From Engelhardtia mirabilis (lineage in GTDB: Bacteria; Planctomycetota; UBA1135; GCA-002686595): a stretch of 64,000 nucleotides of DNA. Numbering within the stretch: the first letter of the stretch is position 1; each line of letters begins with the position of its first letter. A model generated the notes under the pieces. It was given only the letters and a program-made list of their open reading frames with translations. It searched no databases and was not told the DNA's origin. Of the stretch, positions 56,131 to 64,000 are shown in pieces. The stretch spans positions 3,038,001-3,102,000 of the forward strand of contig NZ_CP036287.1 in the NCBI RefSeq assembly GCF_007748095.1, given 5' to 3'. Made by a program: the position numbers and the translations under genes.

Positions 56131-56871
56131 TCAGCGGCGCGTGAGCTTGGTGGTGCTCGACTGGGCCGAGGCCCAGAGCACGAGTTCGCCCACGTTGACG
56201 CGTTGGGGACGAGTCGCGATCCAGACGATCGACTCGGCGACGTCCTCCGGTGTCAGCGCATCCACGCCGTCGTAGACCGCGGCGGCGCGCTGCTCGTCAC
56301 CGCGAAAGCGCACGCGGCTGAAGTCGGTCTTGACCATCCCCGGATCGACCGTGCTGAAGCGCACGCCGCGCCCGCCGGCGTCCTGGCGCAGGCCCTCGTA
56401 GATGGCGCGCACCGCGTGCTTGCTGGCGCAGTAGACCGCGCCGCCCGGGTAGACCTGGCGCCCGGCCACGCTGCCGAGCAGGATCACGTCGCCGCGGCCG
56501 GCGTCGAGCATCGGCTGTAGGGTGGCGCGAACCGTGTTGAGCACACCCTTGACGTTGGTGTCGATGACCTCGGACCACTCCGCGGGGTCGCCCTCCTGCA
56601 GGGGCTCGACCCCGCGGGCCAGGCCCGCGTTGGCCACCACCAGGTCGAACTCGCGGCCCGCGAGGGCGGCGGTCACCGCGGCGCTGTCGGTTACGTCGAG
56701 GGCCAGGGCCTCGGCGCCATCGAGTTCGGCCGCGATGGCCTGGACGCGCTCGAAGCGGCGGGCGGCGAGGGTGACGCGGGCGCCGGCGGCGGCCAGGGCG
56801 CGGGCCGTGGCCTCGCCGATTCCGGCCGAAGCCCCGGTCACCAGGGCACGTCGTTGGGAGAGGTCGCTCAT
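56131..56871 (-). CDS. Short-chain dehydrogenase/reductase
   Basis: This 246-residue classical SDR has the cofactor motif TGASAGIGEATA near residue 13, NAGLA, and the catalytic serine with Y-C-A-S-K (YxxxK) around residues 140-160. The R/D pattern after the second strand (LAARRFERV) suggests NADP(H). The motif set is close to the YdfG-like serine/3-hydroxy acid dehydrogenases, but the substrate is unassigned. It is divergent from the OsmC gene, 50 bases away. Confidence 0.92.
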   Translation of the reverse strand: MSDLSQRRALVTGASAGIGEATARALAAAGARVTLAARRFERVQAIAAELDGAEALALDVTDSAAVTAALAGREFDLVVANAGLARGVEPLQEGDPAEWSEVIDTNVKGVLNTVRATLQPMLDAGRGDVILLGSVAGRQVYPGGAVYCASKHAVRAIYEGLRQDAGGRGVRFSTVDPGMVKTDFSRVRFRGDEQRAAAVYDGVDALTPEDVAESIVWIATRPQRVNVGELVLWASAQSSTTKLTRR

Positions 56872-56921
56872 GGGCGACAGGTTAGCCCGAAAGCCAGCGC
56901 GGCTCCGTAAGCTCTGCGGCC

Positions 56922-57338
56922 ATGGTCGAGATCCACGTCACCTATCGCGGCGAGCTGCGTTGCGGCGCGGTCCACGCTCCTTCTTCGGCCGAACTGGTCA
57001 CCGATGCTCCTGTCGACAACCAGGGGCGCGGCGAGTCCTACTCGCCGACCGATCTGGTGGCCACGGCTCTTGGCTCGTGCATGCTCACGATCATGGGCAT
57101 CCGGGCCCGGGACGAGGGCTGGGACCTGGACGGCGCGACGGTCAAGGTGACCAAGCACATGGTCGCGGATCCCCGTAGGCGGATCTCGAAGCTGGAGGTG
57201 CGGTTCGCCCTGCCGAACCTCGCCGATGAGGCCCGCGACGTGTTGGAGCGCGCCGCCGAGACCTGTCCGGTGTTTGAGAGCATCCACCCGAACATCGAGG
57301 TCCCGGTGCACTTCGGATGGGCCGAACTCGTTCGCTGA
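56922..57338 (+). CDS. OsmC-family peroxiredoxin-like protein
   Basis: This 138-residue protein of the OsmC/Ohr superfamily reduces organic or fatty-acid hydroperoxides in known members. The two redox cysteines are C53 (TALGSCMLT) and C115 (AETCPV), with SPTDLVATAL preceding the first. It is closer to the YhfA/OsmC-like branch than to Ohr. The downstream membrane-protein gene overlaps it by 22 bases if read from its first ATG. Confidence 0.93.
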   Translation: MVEIHVTYRGELRCGAVHAPSSAELVTDAPVDNQGRGESYSPTDLVATALGSCMLTIMGIRARDEGWDLDGATVKVTKHMVADPRRRISKLEVRFALPNLADEARDVLERAAETCPVFESIHPNIEVPVHFGWAELVR

Positions 57339-58219
57339 GGGGCGGGCGATCGTCGGTGTGGATCGCGGCCCTGGCCCTGGTGGTCACCGGCTTCGGTTGT
57401 TTGAACGCGCTGCTGCCCATCGACGGAGCGGCTCGACTGTTGTGGTCGGCGGCCCTCGGCGATGCCCCGGCGAGCGGCGCGGCCAGCCTGGCCGCCGCGA
57501 CCTGGCGCACGGTGCTCTGCCTGGTGGCGGCGGGCGCGGTGGTCGGGATGGCAGAGGGCGGCTCGACCGACGCCCGGCGGCGCTGGCCGAGCCTCTCGAT
57601 CGTGGCCGCGAGCCTCGCGGCCAGTGCGGCGGCGGCGCTGGTGCTCGAGCGCGGCGAGGTCTGGCCACCGACCGCTAGCGTCTTGCGATCAGTGACCGCG
57701 GCCCTCGCGGCGATGGCGGCTGCGGCCCTCTCGCTTCGATGGACCCGCACTCGGCCCGCCCTGGCCCTGTGCTCGGCGTTGCTGCTGGCCGCTGCCCTGT
57801 GGGGCTGGCTGGGGTTCGTCGCCGCAGGGGCGCCTGAGGCCCAGGCCTCGCGCGGGCGCTTTCTGCTCGGCGGGTACTGGGCGCCATCGGTGACCGACAC
57901 GGCCCTGGCCCTCTTGGGCTGGGCAGTCACCTGTCTGCCAGGCGGCGCTCGCCGATGGGCGCCCTTGGGAATGGGTCTCGTGGCGGCGTCGGTGGGTCCC
58001 TTGCCGCTGGTCGGCGCCCTGGCCCTGGTCCCAGGCGCGGCCGCCGGCCCGCTCGCGCGGGGACTGTGGGGGGGATCGGCAGCTCTGCTCGCGGCAACGG
58101 TGTCGGCCTTGATCGCGCCCTCTGCCTCGGTTCCGGCGGGTGCCCTAACCCTCCTGGTCGGGTCGCTTTATCTCGCGGGGCGCCTCGTCTGGAGCCGCGC
58201 GCGTCCGGGATCGGTCTGA
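57317..58219 (+). CDS. Polytopic membrane protein of unknown function
   Basis: A 300-residue Ala/Leu/Gly-rich protein with about eight predicted membrane helices (for example VWIAALALVVTGFGCLNALL and ALALCSALLLAAALWGWLGFV). There is no motif I recognise. ATG 57317 keeps a basic RTRSLRGGR segment before helix 1 (positive-inside) but overlaps OsmC; GTG 57356 is the alternative. The composition is so hydrophobic that family assignment by eye is not possible. Confidence 0.6.
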   Translation: MGRTRSLRGGRSSVWIAALALVVTGFGCLNALLPIDGAARLLWSAALGDAPASGAASLAAATWRTVLCLVAAGAVVGMAEGGSTDARRRWPSLSIVAASLAASAAAALVLERGEVWPPTASVLRSVTAALAAMAAAALSLRWTRTRPALALCSALLLAAALWGWLGFVAAGAPEAQASRGRFLLGGYWAPSVTDTALALLGWAVTCLPGGARRWAPLGMGLVAASVGPLPLVGALALVPGAAAGPLARGLWGGSAALLAATVSALIAPSASVPAGALTLLVGSLYLAGRLVWSRARPGSV

Positions 58220-58371
58220 CCTGGGTATCCTGCCCCGCTCGCTCGACCGGAGTGCGACTCCGAGCGACACCGCAGAGACCGTCCCCTGTCCTCCCGTTCC
58301 CCCTCCGACGCCGGTCTCCGACCCCCGTCGCACCGCGCCTTCGACCCGCAGCGCAACGCGACACGCCCCCG

Positions 58372-59280
58372 ATGAGTGAAGCGATCTGCGTGCTCGGTGC
58401 GCTGCACATGGACCTCACCATCGAGGTCGAACACCTTCCGTCCGTCGGCGAGACCGAGATCGGCAAGGGCCTCGAGGTCCATCCCGGCGGAAAGGGAGCG
58501 ACCCAAGCGGTGGCCGCGGCGCGCCTCGGGGCCAGCGTCAGTCTGGTCGGTGCGGTCGGCGACGACGGTTGGGGAGCGGATTTGCGCTCGGCGCTCTTGG
58601 CCGAGGGCGTGAACCTCTCGGGGGTCGTCTCCTCCAGCGCTGCCGTGACTGGCGTGGCCCTGCGCGCTCGGCACGCCTCGGGCGAGAGCGCGACGGTGAT
58701 CGGTCCGGGTGCCAACCGCATGGTGGACGTGGCGGTGATCGAGGCCGCGCGGGAGGCCTTCGCCCACGCCAAGGTCTTCCTGTGTCAGCTCGAGATCGGC
58801 GAAGACGCCCTGTCGGCCGCGGTCGAGTTGGCGCGGGCGTCGGGCGCCCTGGTGGTGCTGAACGCTGCGCCCGCGCGCGAGTTGTCGCGCGAGTTCCTGG
58901 CCAAGATCGACGTGATCGTGGCCAACCGGCGCGAGGGCGCTCGGCTGGCACGGGTCGAGAAGGACGAGTGTTCGGACTCCGGGCTGATGCGCCGCATCGC
59001 GGCCCTGGGACCGTCCAAGGTGGTGCTGACCCGGGGCAAGCGCGGCGCGATGTTCTTCGACGGCGAGCGCACCTTCGAGCAAGCGGGCTTCCCCGCCGAG
59101 CGGCTCGACTCCACCGCGGCCTCCGACGCCTTCTGCGGCGCCCTGGCAGTGGCCCTGGCCGAGGAACAGCGCTGGGACCAGGCCCTGCGCTTCGCCTGCG
59201 CGGCCTCGGCCCTGTCGGCGGAAGTGCAGGGGTCCTTCCCCAGCCTGCCGACGCGGGACGTGCTCGAGCCGCGACTCTAG
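58372..59280 (+). CDS. PfkB/ribokinase-family carbohydrate kinase
   Basis: This 302-residue sugar/nucleoside kinase resembles ribokinase. The first PfkB signature region is HPGGKGATQAVAAARLGA (ribokinase usually has GGKGANQA), then VGAVGDDGWG. The second signature is D246-S-T-A-A-S-D252-A-F, where the normal GAGD anion hole reads AASD; the catalytic D252 remains but both glycines are replaced, so activity is uncertain. The ATG at 58372 precedes the family start; a long upstream extension is not homologous. Its TAG stop is inside the CTAG that opens palindromic element copy B. Confidence 0.88.
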   Translation: MSEAICVLGALHMDLTIEVEHLPSVGETEIGKGLEVHPGGKGATQAVAAARLGASVSLVGAVGDDGWGADLRSALLAEGVNLSGVVSSSAAVTGVALRARHASGESATVIGPGANRMVDVAVIEAAREAFAHAKVFLCQLEIGEDALSAAVELARASGALVVLNAAPARELSREFLAKIDVIVANRREGARLARVEKDECSDSGLMRRIAALGPSKVVLTRGKRGAMFFDGERTFEQAGFPAERLDSTAASDAFCGALAVALAEEQRWDQALRFACAASALSAEVQGSFPSLPTRDVLEPRL

Positions 59281-59443
59281 TGTCCTGGATCCGAAATTCG
59301 GCGTCACTTCCCGGGCTCCGATCGCCGCTGGCGTCGCCAGCGCCTCCTCCGAGTATCGCAGCGGATACGCGTCGTCGGCGCGCCTAGCCAGCATCGATCG
59401 GACCTCCGGGAAGTGACGCCGAATTTCGGATCCAGGACACTAG
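59277..59443. repeat. 167-bp palindromic (MITE-like) element, copy B
   Basis: Perfect 38-bp terminal inverted repeats (59277-59314 and 59406-59443) enclose 91 bp. Both ends are CTAG and the left CTAG supplies the stop codon of the PfkB gene. The interior includes a short palindrome (CGCTGGCGTCGCCAGCG). It is identical in length to copy A and about 95 % identical. There is no internal gene and no transposase nearby. Confidence 0.88.
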
Positions 59444-59491
59444 CTCGCTTCGGCCGCCGGTGTCCGCGGCCAGCGCCGGCCCACACTTCGG

Positions 59492-59980
59492 CTACCGCAT
59501 CGAGCGCAATAGCGCCGGCGGGATCGACGCGCGTAGGACCATGCCGCCGGGCACGGGGTTGCCCTCGAGCCAGATCACGCCACCCTTCTTGAGCGGCAGG
59601 GAACTGGCGGCCTCGGTCGAGCCAATGGTCAACCACGCGGCGAGTTCCCCCAGCCAGGGCTGATGCCCGACCAACGCCAGTCGCTCGGCACCCTGCTGCT
59701 GGAGCTCGGACAAGAGGGTGAACAGGGGCCGACCCGGCGGCCGCGCGAGGAGGTCATCGACGCGGATGTCGTCACAGAGCCCGGCCATCAACTCCGCGCT
59801 CTCTACGGCGCGCAGCAGGGGACTGTGCACTATCGCGTCGTAGCGCGGGCCGATCCGACCCAGGCCTCGGGCGCACTTGCGGAAGCGTCGCTTGCCCTCC
59901 GCGGTGAGCGGGCGGGCCGCGTCTCGCTCCGCGCCGGCGCGCTCGGCTGCGATCGCATGTCGAACCAGGTGCAGGTGCAT
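59492..59980 (-). CDS. sixA: Phosphohistidine phosphatase SixA
   Basis: This 162-residue histidine-phosphatase-superfamily protein removes phosphate from phosphohistidine in known SixA proteins. The RHG-type motif is LVRHAI with H8 as nucleophile, followed by the typical LTAEGKRRFR, VHSPLLRAVESAEL and the second histidine LVGHQPWLGEL. It starts 19 bases after the stop of the CHAD gene on the same strand, so the two are probably one operon. SixA-CHAD pairing is common in bacteria. Confidence 0.92.
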   Translation of the reverse strand: MHLHLVRHAIAAERAGAERDAARPLTAEGKRRFRKCARGLGRIGPRYDAIVHSPLLRAVESAELMAGLCDDIRVDDLLARPPGRPLFTLLSELQQQGAERLALVGHQPWLGELAAWLTIGSTEAASSLPLKKGGVIWLEGNPVPGGMVLRASIPPALLRSMR

Positions 59981-59999
59981 GGTCGGATCGTGGCGCCCT

Positions 60000-60740
60000 T
60001 CAGCGGCTCCGTCCAGCGGTCTTGCCCACCAGCTCGCCGCGGCATTCGTGCCATGCGGCCAGTGCGTCCACGTGGGCGTCGTCGATGCGGGCCGCCAACT
60101 CGCGGGCGAAGTCGTCCAGTTGCTGGCGGTCGTCGAGCAGGCCTAGGCGGCGCCGCAGCTGCTCCAGATCGTTGAGCTCTCCCAGGGCGGTCTGCAGCCG
60201 CTTCAGGGCAGGGTCGTTCTCTCCCAGCCATTCGCGGGCGTAGCGCAGCCGTCGCAGCGCCCGTCGCAGGGCATGCAGCCGTCGGCGTTGGGCTCGGGAA
60301 CTCTTGCGCTCGCGGTCGACCTGCTCGCCCCGCCGGCGGACGACATCGACCAGTCGGGCCACGCCGTCGGCTGCGCTCCGCGCGGAGAGGGCCGACAAAT
60401 TCTCGAGCGCGGCCAGCAGGCCGGTGAGTCGAGTGCTCTCGAGCTCGTCCACGAGCTCCCGTCGTGCGCCGTCGCGCCGGGCCGCGAGTTCGCTGCCCAG
60501 GCGCTCGGGGAGGGGCTGCATCATCAGCACGTCGAGATCCCGCACTTCGCCAGCGACCTTGCGTAGCCAATGCAGATCCCCGGCCAAGGTCCGCCGCTCG
60601 GCCAGCTCGAGCCAGACGGCGATGCGTCGCGCGGCCACGCGCAACTGATGGACTCCCTCGGGATCCAGGCCCTCCAGTGCCGCGGGCAGGTGCCCACGCA
60701 GGTCATCGAGGGCGGGTCGCAGCGGGATGGTCCGGGGCAT
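60000..60740 (-). CDS. CHAD-domain protein (polyphosphate-binding helical domain)
   Basis: This 246-residue protein consists of a CHAD domain: two four-helix bundles rich in Arg and with conserved histidines (GVHQLRVAARRI, DLHWLRKVAGEVRDLDVL, LHALRRALRRLRYAREW, LGELNDLEQLR). Known CHAD proteins bind inorganic polyphosphate and localise to polyphosphate granules. Its placement between sixA and ppk1 fits that role. There is no CYTH domain attached, unlike ygiF-type fusions. It is divergent from ppk1 by 112 bases. Confidence 0.93.
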   Translation of the reverse strand: MPRTIPLRPALDDLRGHLPAALEGLDPEGVHQLRVAARRIAVWLELAERRTLAGDLHWLRKVAGEVRDLDVLMMQPLPERLGSELAARRDGARRELVDELESTRLTGLLAALENLSALSARSAADGVARLVDVVRRRGEQVDRERKSSRAQRRRLHALRRALRRLRYAREWLGENDPALKRLQTALGELNDLEQLRRRLGLLDDRQQLDDFARELAARIDDAHVDALAAWHECRGELVGKTAGRSR

Positions 60741-60852
60741 CGGGGGCCGGGCATATTAACTTGCCCGGCGGCGATGGGGGGCCGAGGCTGCGAAGTCCAG
60801 CGACCGGGCACCTTCGGCCGATGAGAGTGTCCGAGCAGATTCGACCCGCGCC

Positions 60853-63090
60853 GTGAAGCAACCCGAGCACCAGCCTCCGATCGACCTACGCCAGCCGGAG
60901 CTGTTCCTCAACCGGGACCTGTCCCTGCTGGAGTTCAACCAGCGGGTCCTGGCCCAGGCTCAGGATGAGCACAACCCGCTCTTGGAGCGGCTGCGCTACC
61001 TCGCGATCTGCACCACGAACCTCGACGAGTTCTTCGAGATCCGTGCAGCGGGTCTGCGCCAGCAGGTGGTGGCGGGCGTCACGCGGCCTCCCGGACCCGA
61101 CGGGAACTCACCGCGTGAGGTCCTGCAGGCCATCTCGACCAAGGCCCACGAGCTGGTCGACGAGCAGTATCGGACCCTCAACGAGATGATCCTGCCCGCC
61201 CTGGCGGCGGAGGGCATCCAAGTCGTGGCCCGGGACCAGTGGAACGAGGACCAGGCTGCCTGGGTGCGCAAGCACTTCCGGCGCGACGTGCAGCCGGTCC
61301 TGACGCCCATGGCGATCGACCCGGCCCATCCCTTCCCGCGCATCGTCAACAAGAGCCTGACCTTCCTGATCTCCCTGCAGGGCAAGGACGCCTTCGGGCG
61401 CAACGACGGGTTGGCGGCCCTGAACGTGCCTCGCTCCCTGCCGCGGGTGATCCCGCTCCCGGAGGAGGTCGCGACCGAGCCCAACTCCTTCGTGCTGCTC
61501 TCGTCGGTGATCCACGCCCACGTGGACGAGCTCTTCCCCGGCATGGAAGTGCGCGGCTGCTACCAGTTCCGAGTCACGCGCAACAGTGACTTGTGGGTCG
61601 AGGAGGAGGAGGTCGACGACCTGCTGCACGCCCTCGAGGGGGAGTTGCCCCGCCGCAACTACGGTGACGCCGTGCGGCTCGAGGTGGCCGACAACTGCCC
61701 GGTCGAGATGACCGAGTTCCTGCTCGACCAGTTCAGCCTGGGGGAGCAGGACCTGTACCAGGTCAACGGCCCGGTCAACCTGCACCGCCTGGCCGGCTTG
61801 ATCGACCTGGTGGAGCGCCCGGACCTGCGCTTTCGCAGCTTCGTGCCCGGTTGGCCCGAGGGACTCGAGCAGGGCGCCGACATGTTCGCGGCCCTGGGCG
61901 AGCGTGACCTGCTGGTGCACCATCCCTACCAGTCCTTCCAGCCCGTGGTCGACCTGGTGCGCCAGGCGGCGGCCGATCCGAACGTGCTGGCGATCAAGCA
62001 GACCCTGTACCGCACCGGCGAGCACTCCTCGGTGGTGGAGGCGCTGATCGACTCCGCCGAGGCCGGCAAGGAGGTCACCGCGGTGGTCGAGCTGCGCGCA
62101 CGCTTCGACGAGCGCGCCAACATCGACCTGGCCCATCGGCTGCAGGCGGCGGGGGTCAACGTGGTGTACGGCATCGTGGGCTACAAGACCCACGCCAAGA
62201 TGCTGCTGGTGGTGCGGCGCGAGGGGCGGCGCCTGCGACGCTACGCGCACCTGGGCACGGGCAACTACCACCCGGGCACCGCGCGGACGTACACGGATTT
62301 CGGCCTGTTGACCAGCGATCCGGTGCTGTGCGAGGACGTGCACCAGCTCTTCCTGCAGATGACCGGCATGGGCAAGGTGCGTCGACTCAAGAAGCTCTTG
62401 CAGGCGCCGTTCACGCTCCACAAGACGCTGGTCGAGATGGTCGACGCGGAGGCCGAGGCGGCGCGGGCGGGTCGACCGGCGGCGATTCGGGCCAAGATGA
62501 ACTCCTTGACCGAGCCCGAGATCGCGATCGCCCTGTACCGCGCCTCCCAGGCTGGGGTGAGCATCGACCTGATCGTGCGCGGGGCTTGCTGCCTGCGCCC
62601 GGGCATTCCCGGGGTCAGCGAGAACATCCGGGTGCGCTCGATCATCGGGCGCTTCCTCGAGCACCACCGCGTCTTCCACTTCCACGCCGGGGGCGAGGAC
62701 CGCGTGCTGTGCTCGAGCGCGGACTTCATGTCGCGCAACTTCTTCAGGCGCGTCGAGTGCTGCTTCCCCGTCGAGGATCCGAAGTTGAAGAAGCGTGTCC
62801 TGCGCGAAGGGCTGGACCTACCACTCAAGGACAACCTGCAGTCCTGGTTGATGCAGGCCGACGGCAGCTACGCTCGAGTCCACCCGGCGCGGGCGCGGGA
62901 CCGAGCGTCGCAGCGGGAACTATTGACCCTCTTGGCCGATTTCTCCGACCCGCAGGTCGAACCCGACCGCCGCAAGCTGGGACGCCTCGACCGCGAGGTC
63001 CGCGCGGGCGAGCGGCTGCGCGTCAAGCCAGCCGGGCGGAAGGTCGAGGGCAAGCGCGGAGCGAGCCGCTCGAAGCACGAGCGGGGGTAG
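60853..63090 (+). CDS. ppk1: Polyphosphate kinase 1
   Basis: This 745-residue enzyme reversibly polymerises the ATP gamma-phosphate into polyphosphate. It shows the PPK1 N domain (FLNRDLSLLEFNQRVLAQA, TTNLDEFFEIR), the core (AIKQTLYRTGEHSSVVEAL) and the catalytic region GYKTHAKMLLVVRR and HLGTGNYHPGTARTYTDFGLL, with HHRVFHFHAGGEDRVL later. The last 50 residues after the conserved core are basic (RVKPAGRK, RSKHERG). That part of the gene is also antisense to the end of ppx. The start is a GTG at 60853. Confidence 0.97.
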   Translation: MKQPEHQPPIDLRQPELFLNRDLSLLEFNQRVLAQAQDEHNPLLERLRYLAICTTNLDEFFEIRAAGLRQQVVAGVTRPPGPDGNSPREVLQAISTKAHELVDEQYRTLNEMILPALAAEGIQVVARDQWNEDQAAWVRKHFRRDVQPVLTPMAIDPAHPFPRIVNKSLTFLISLQGKDAFGRNDGLAALNVPRSLPRVIPLPEEVATEPNSFVLLSSVIHAHVDELFPGMEVRGCYQFRVTRNSDLWVEEEEVDDLLHALEGELPRRNYGDAVRLEVADNCPVEMTEFLLDQFSLGEQDLYQVNGPVNLHRLAGLIDLVERPDLRFRSFVPGWPEGLEQGADMFAALGERDLLVHHPYQSFQPVVDLVRQAAADPNVLAIKQTLYRTGEHSSVVEALIDSAEAGKEVTAVVELRARFDERANIDLAHRLQAAGVNVVYGIVGYKTHAKMLLVVRREGRRLRRYAHLGTGNYHPGTARTYTDFGLLTSDPVLCEDVHQLFLQMTGMGKVRRLKKLLQAPFTLHKTLVEMVDAEAEAARAGRPAAIRAKMNSLTEPEIAIALYRASQAGVSIDLIVRGACCLRPGIPGVSENIRVRSIIGRFLEHHRVFHFHAGGEDRVLCSSADFMSRNFFRRVECCFPVEDPKLKKRVLREGLDLPLKDNLQSWLMQADGSYARVHPARARDRASQRELLTLLADFSDPQVEPDRRKLGRLDREVRAGERLRVKPAGRKVEGKRGASRSKHERG

Positions 63091-64000
63091 GGCTTCGACG
63101 CGGCGGCTGCGGTGCAGTAGCACGGACAGCCGCAGGAGCGTGGTGAGCTGCAGGGCCTTGCGTGCGGTGCCCGGACCCAGGGCGGCGAACATCTGCTTGG
63201 TCAGCTTGCGCCGGTGGGCGCGCACCATCACGGCCAGGAGTTCCTGGTCGTCGCGACTGAAGCCGGGCAGGTCGCTGTTGGCCACCAGGTAGGCGCCGTG
63301 CTTGTGGTAGCCCGAGTGGTTCAGGGCCAGGCCGATCTCGTGGAGCTGGGCAGCCCAGGAGAGGAAGCGGCCGGCCTGCTCCTCGTCCAGCTCCCAGATG
63401 GCGGCCACCTGTCGCAGCGCGCGGATCGCCGTGCGCTCGATTCGCGAGGCCTGGTTGCGGTCGACCTGGTAGCGCTCCTGCATGCGCTGGATCGTCCGGT
63501 CGCGCACGTCCTCGTGGCGAATGCGACCGATCAAGTCGTACAGCAAGCCCTCGCGCAGGGCGAAGGACGAGAGCTGCATCCGTTCGATCCGCAGCGAGGA
63601 GAAGATCGCCTTGAGGATCGCGAGCCCCCCGGCCAGAACGGGCGTGCGATCGGGTGTCAGACCCGGGAGCACCAGCTGGTCGATGTGTCCCGCGGCGATC
63701 ATCTCGCGGCGCAGATTCTTGAGGTTGGCGTAGGTGATCCCGCCGCCTTCCCAGCCGGCCTCGTCGATGATCCGACCGATCGAGTTGATCGTGCCCGACG
63801 AACCGGCGGCGTCCTCCCAGCCGAGGGCACGATAGCTCTCCTGCAGGCCCTGGAGCTCGAGCCCCGCCGCCAGCTCCGCGGCGCGGAAGCGCTCGCGGGT
63901 GAGTTCACCGTTGTCGAAGTAGCGCTGGCTGAACGAGACGCAGCCCATGTGGAGGCTGTCGCGCAAGAGCGGCTCGAAGCGCCGTCCGATCACGCACTCG
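62920..64000 (-). CDS. ppx: Exopolyphosphatase (Ppx/GppA), C-terminal part
   Basis: The gene enters from beyond the right edge. The visible 359 residues begin in the second ASKHA half (FEPLLRDSLHMGCVSFSQRYF), continue through GSSGTINSIGRI and PVLAGGLAIL, and enter the HD-like helical domain (LHEIGLALNHSGYHKHGAYLVANSDLPGF), as in E. coli Ppx. The C-terminus keeps Ppx-like sequence to the end (LPPGWLDAQPLARADL), so its last 57 codons truly overlap the 3' end of ppk1 on the other strand. The enzyme removes terminal phosphate from polyphosphate, opposing PPK1. Confidence 0.93.
   Translation of the reverse strand, partial: ECVIGRRFEPLLRDSLHMGCVSFSQRYFDNGELTRERFRAAELAAGLELQGLQESYRALGWEDAAGSSGTINSIGRIIDEAGWEGGGITYANLKNLRREMIAAGHIDQLVLPGLTPDRTPVLAGGLAILKAIFSSLRIERMQLSSFALREGLLYDLIGRIRHEDVRDRTIQRMQERYQVDRNQASRIERTAIRALRQVAAIWELDEEQAGRFLSWAAQLHEIGLALNHSGYHKHGAYLVANSDLPGFSRDDQELLAVMVRAHRRKLTKQMFAALGPGTARKALQLTTLLRLSVLLHRSRRVEALPPLVLRAARSALALDLPPGWLDAQPLARADLAVEASQLAAVGFDLRVGEIGQEGQ

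Overview
The window is GC-rich, densely coded bacterial chromosome and most likely comes from a member of the Planctomycetota. The evidence is a formylglycine sulfatase lipoprotein, several secreted FG-GAP or propeller proteins sharing one C-terminal module, a very large FHA/Ser-Thr kinase receptor with a DLG (not DFG) motif, a Gld-like ABC exporter with DUF4340, a DUF3667 protein and frequent GTG/TTG starts with weak Shine-Dalgarno sites. The style of the secreted proteins (phrases such as LGSVxGTAPG and LDAYTLFTL) recalls the Poly30/Saltatorellus-type lineage; this is inference. There is no rRNA, tRNA, CRISPR array, integrase, transposase or phage gene, so this is mostly core chromosome.

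Layout. 0.4-5.1 kb is signalling: a PTS EIIA-type protein, a YrdC-like/low-molecular-weight phosphatase fusion, a soluble histidine kinase overlapping an NtrC-type sigma54 activator, and a stand-alone BLUF photoreceptor. 5.1-8.1 kb has a repeat remnant, a small conserved protein and dnaK, which is preceded by a consensus-perfect sigma54-type promoter. 8.4-14.2 kb has a secreted metallo-beta-lactamase-fold protein, an ABC1/UbiB-like kinase and a soluble chemoreceptor with three tandem PAS domains. 14.4-28.6 kb is mainly secretome on the minus strand (FG-GAP protein, sulfatase, two paralogous propeller proteins, two carboxypeptidase-regulatory-like proteins), interrupted by DUF3667 and hisS on the plus strand.

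29-34.4 kb is a four-gene Gld-like ABC exporter operon. 34.5-38.8 kb is an overlapping mrfA-mrfB DNA repair pair. 38.9-48.8 kb is minus-strand: a large anchored surface protein, then a chain whose stop and start codons overlap by 4 nt (YggS, kinase, divergent PNP, PurN), preceded by tilS. 49.4-53.6 kb is a plus-strand central metabolism run: gap, pgk, rpe, accD. 53.9-59.3 kb has a methyltransferase, panB, an SDR, OsmC, a membrane protein and a PfkB kinase. 59.5-64 kb is a polyphosphate module: SixA, a CHAD protein, ppk1 and a truncated ppx.

The most unusual non-coding feature is a pair of 167-bp, about 95 % identical palindromic elements with 38-bp terminal inverted repeats. Each begins exactly at the TAG stop codon of a gene (accD and the PfkB gene), and a single arm survives near 5.6 kb. 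They look like a non-autonomous (MITE-like) element targeting CTAG, or a large palindromic terminator family. Other leads are the dnaK sigma54 promoter, three enzyme homologues that have lost signature residues (YrdC-like domain, PNP, PfkB), and the antisense coding overlap of ppk1 and ppx.
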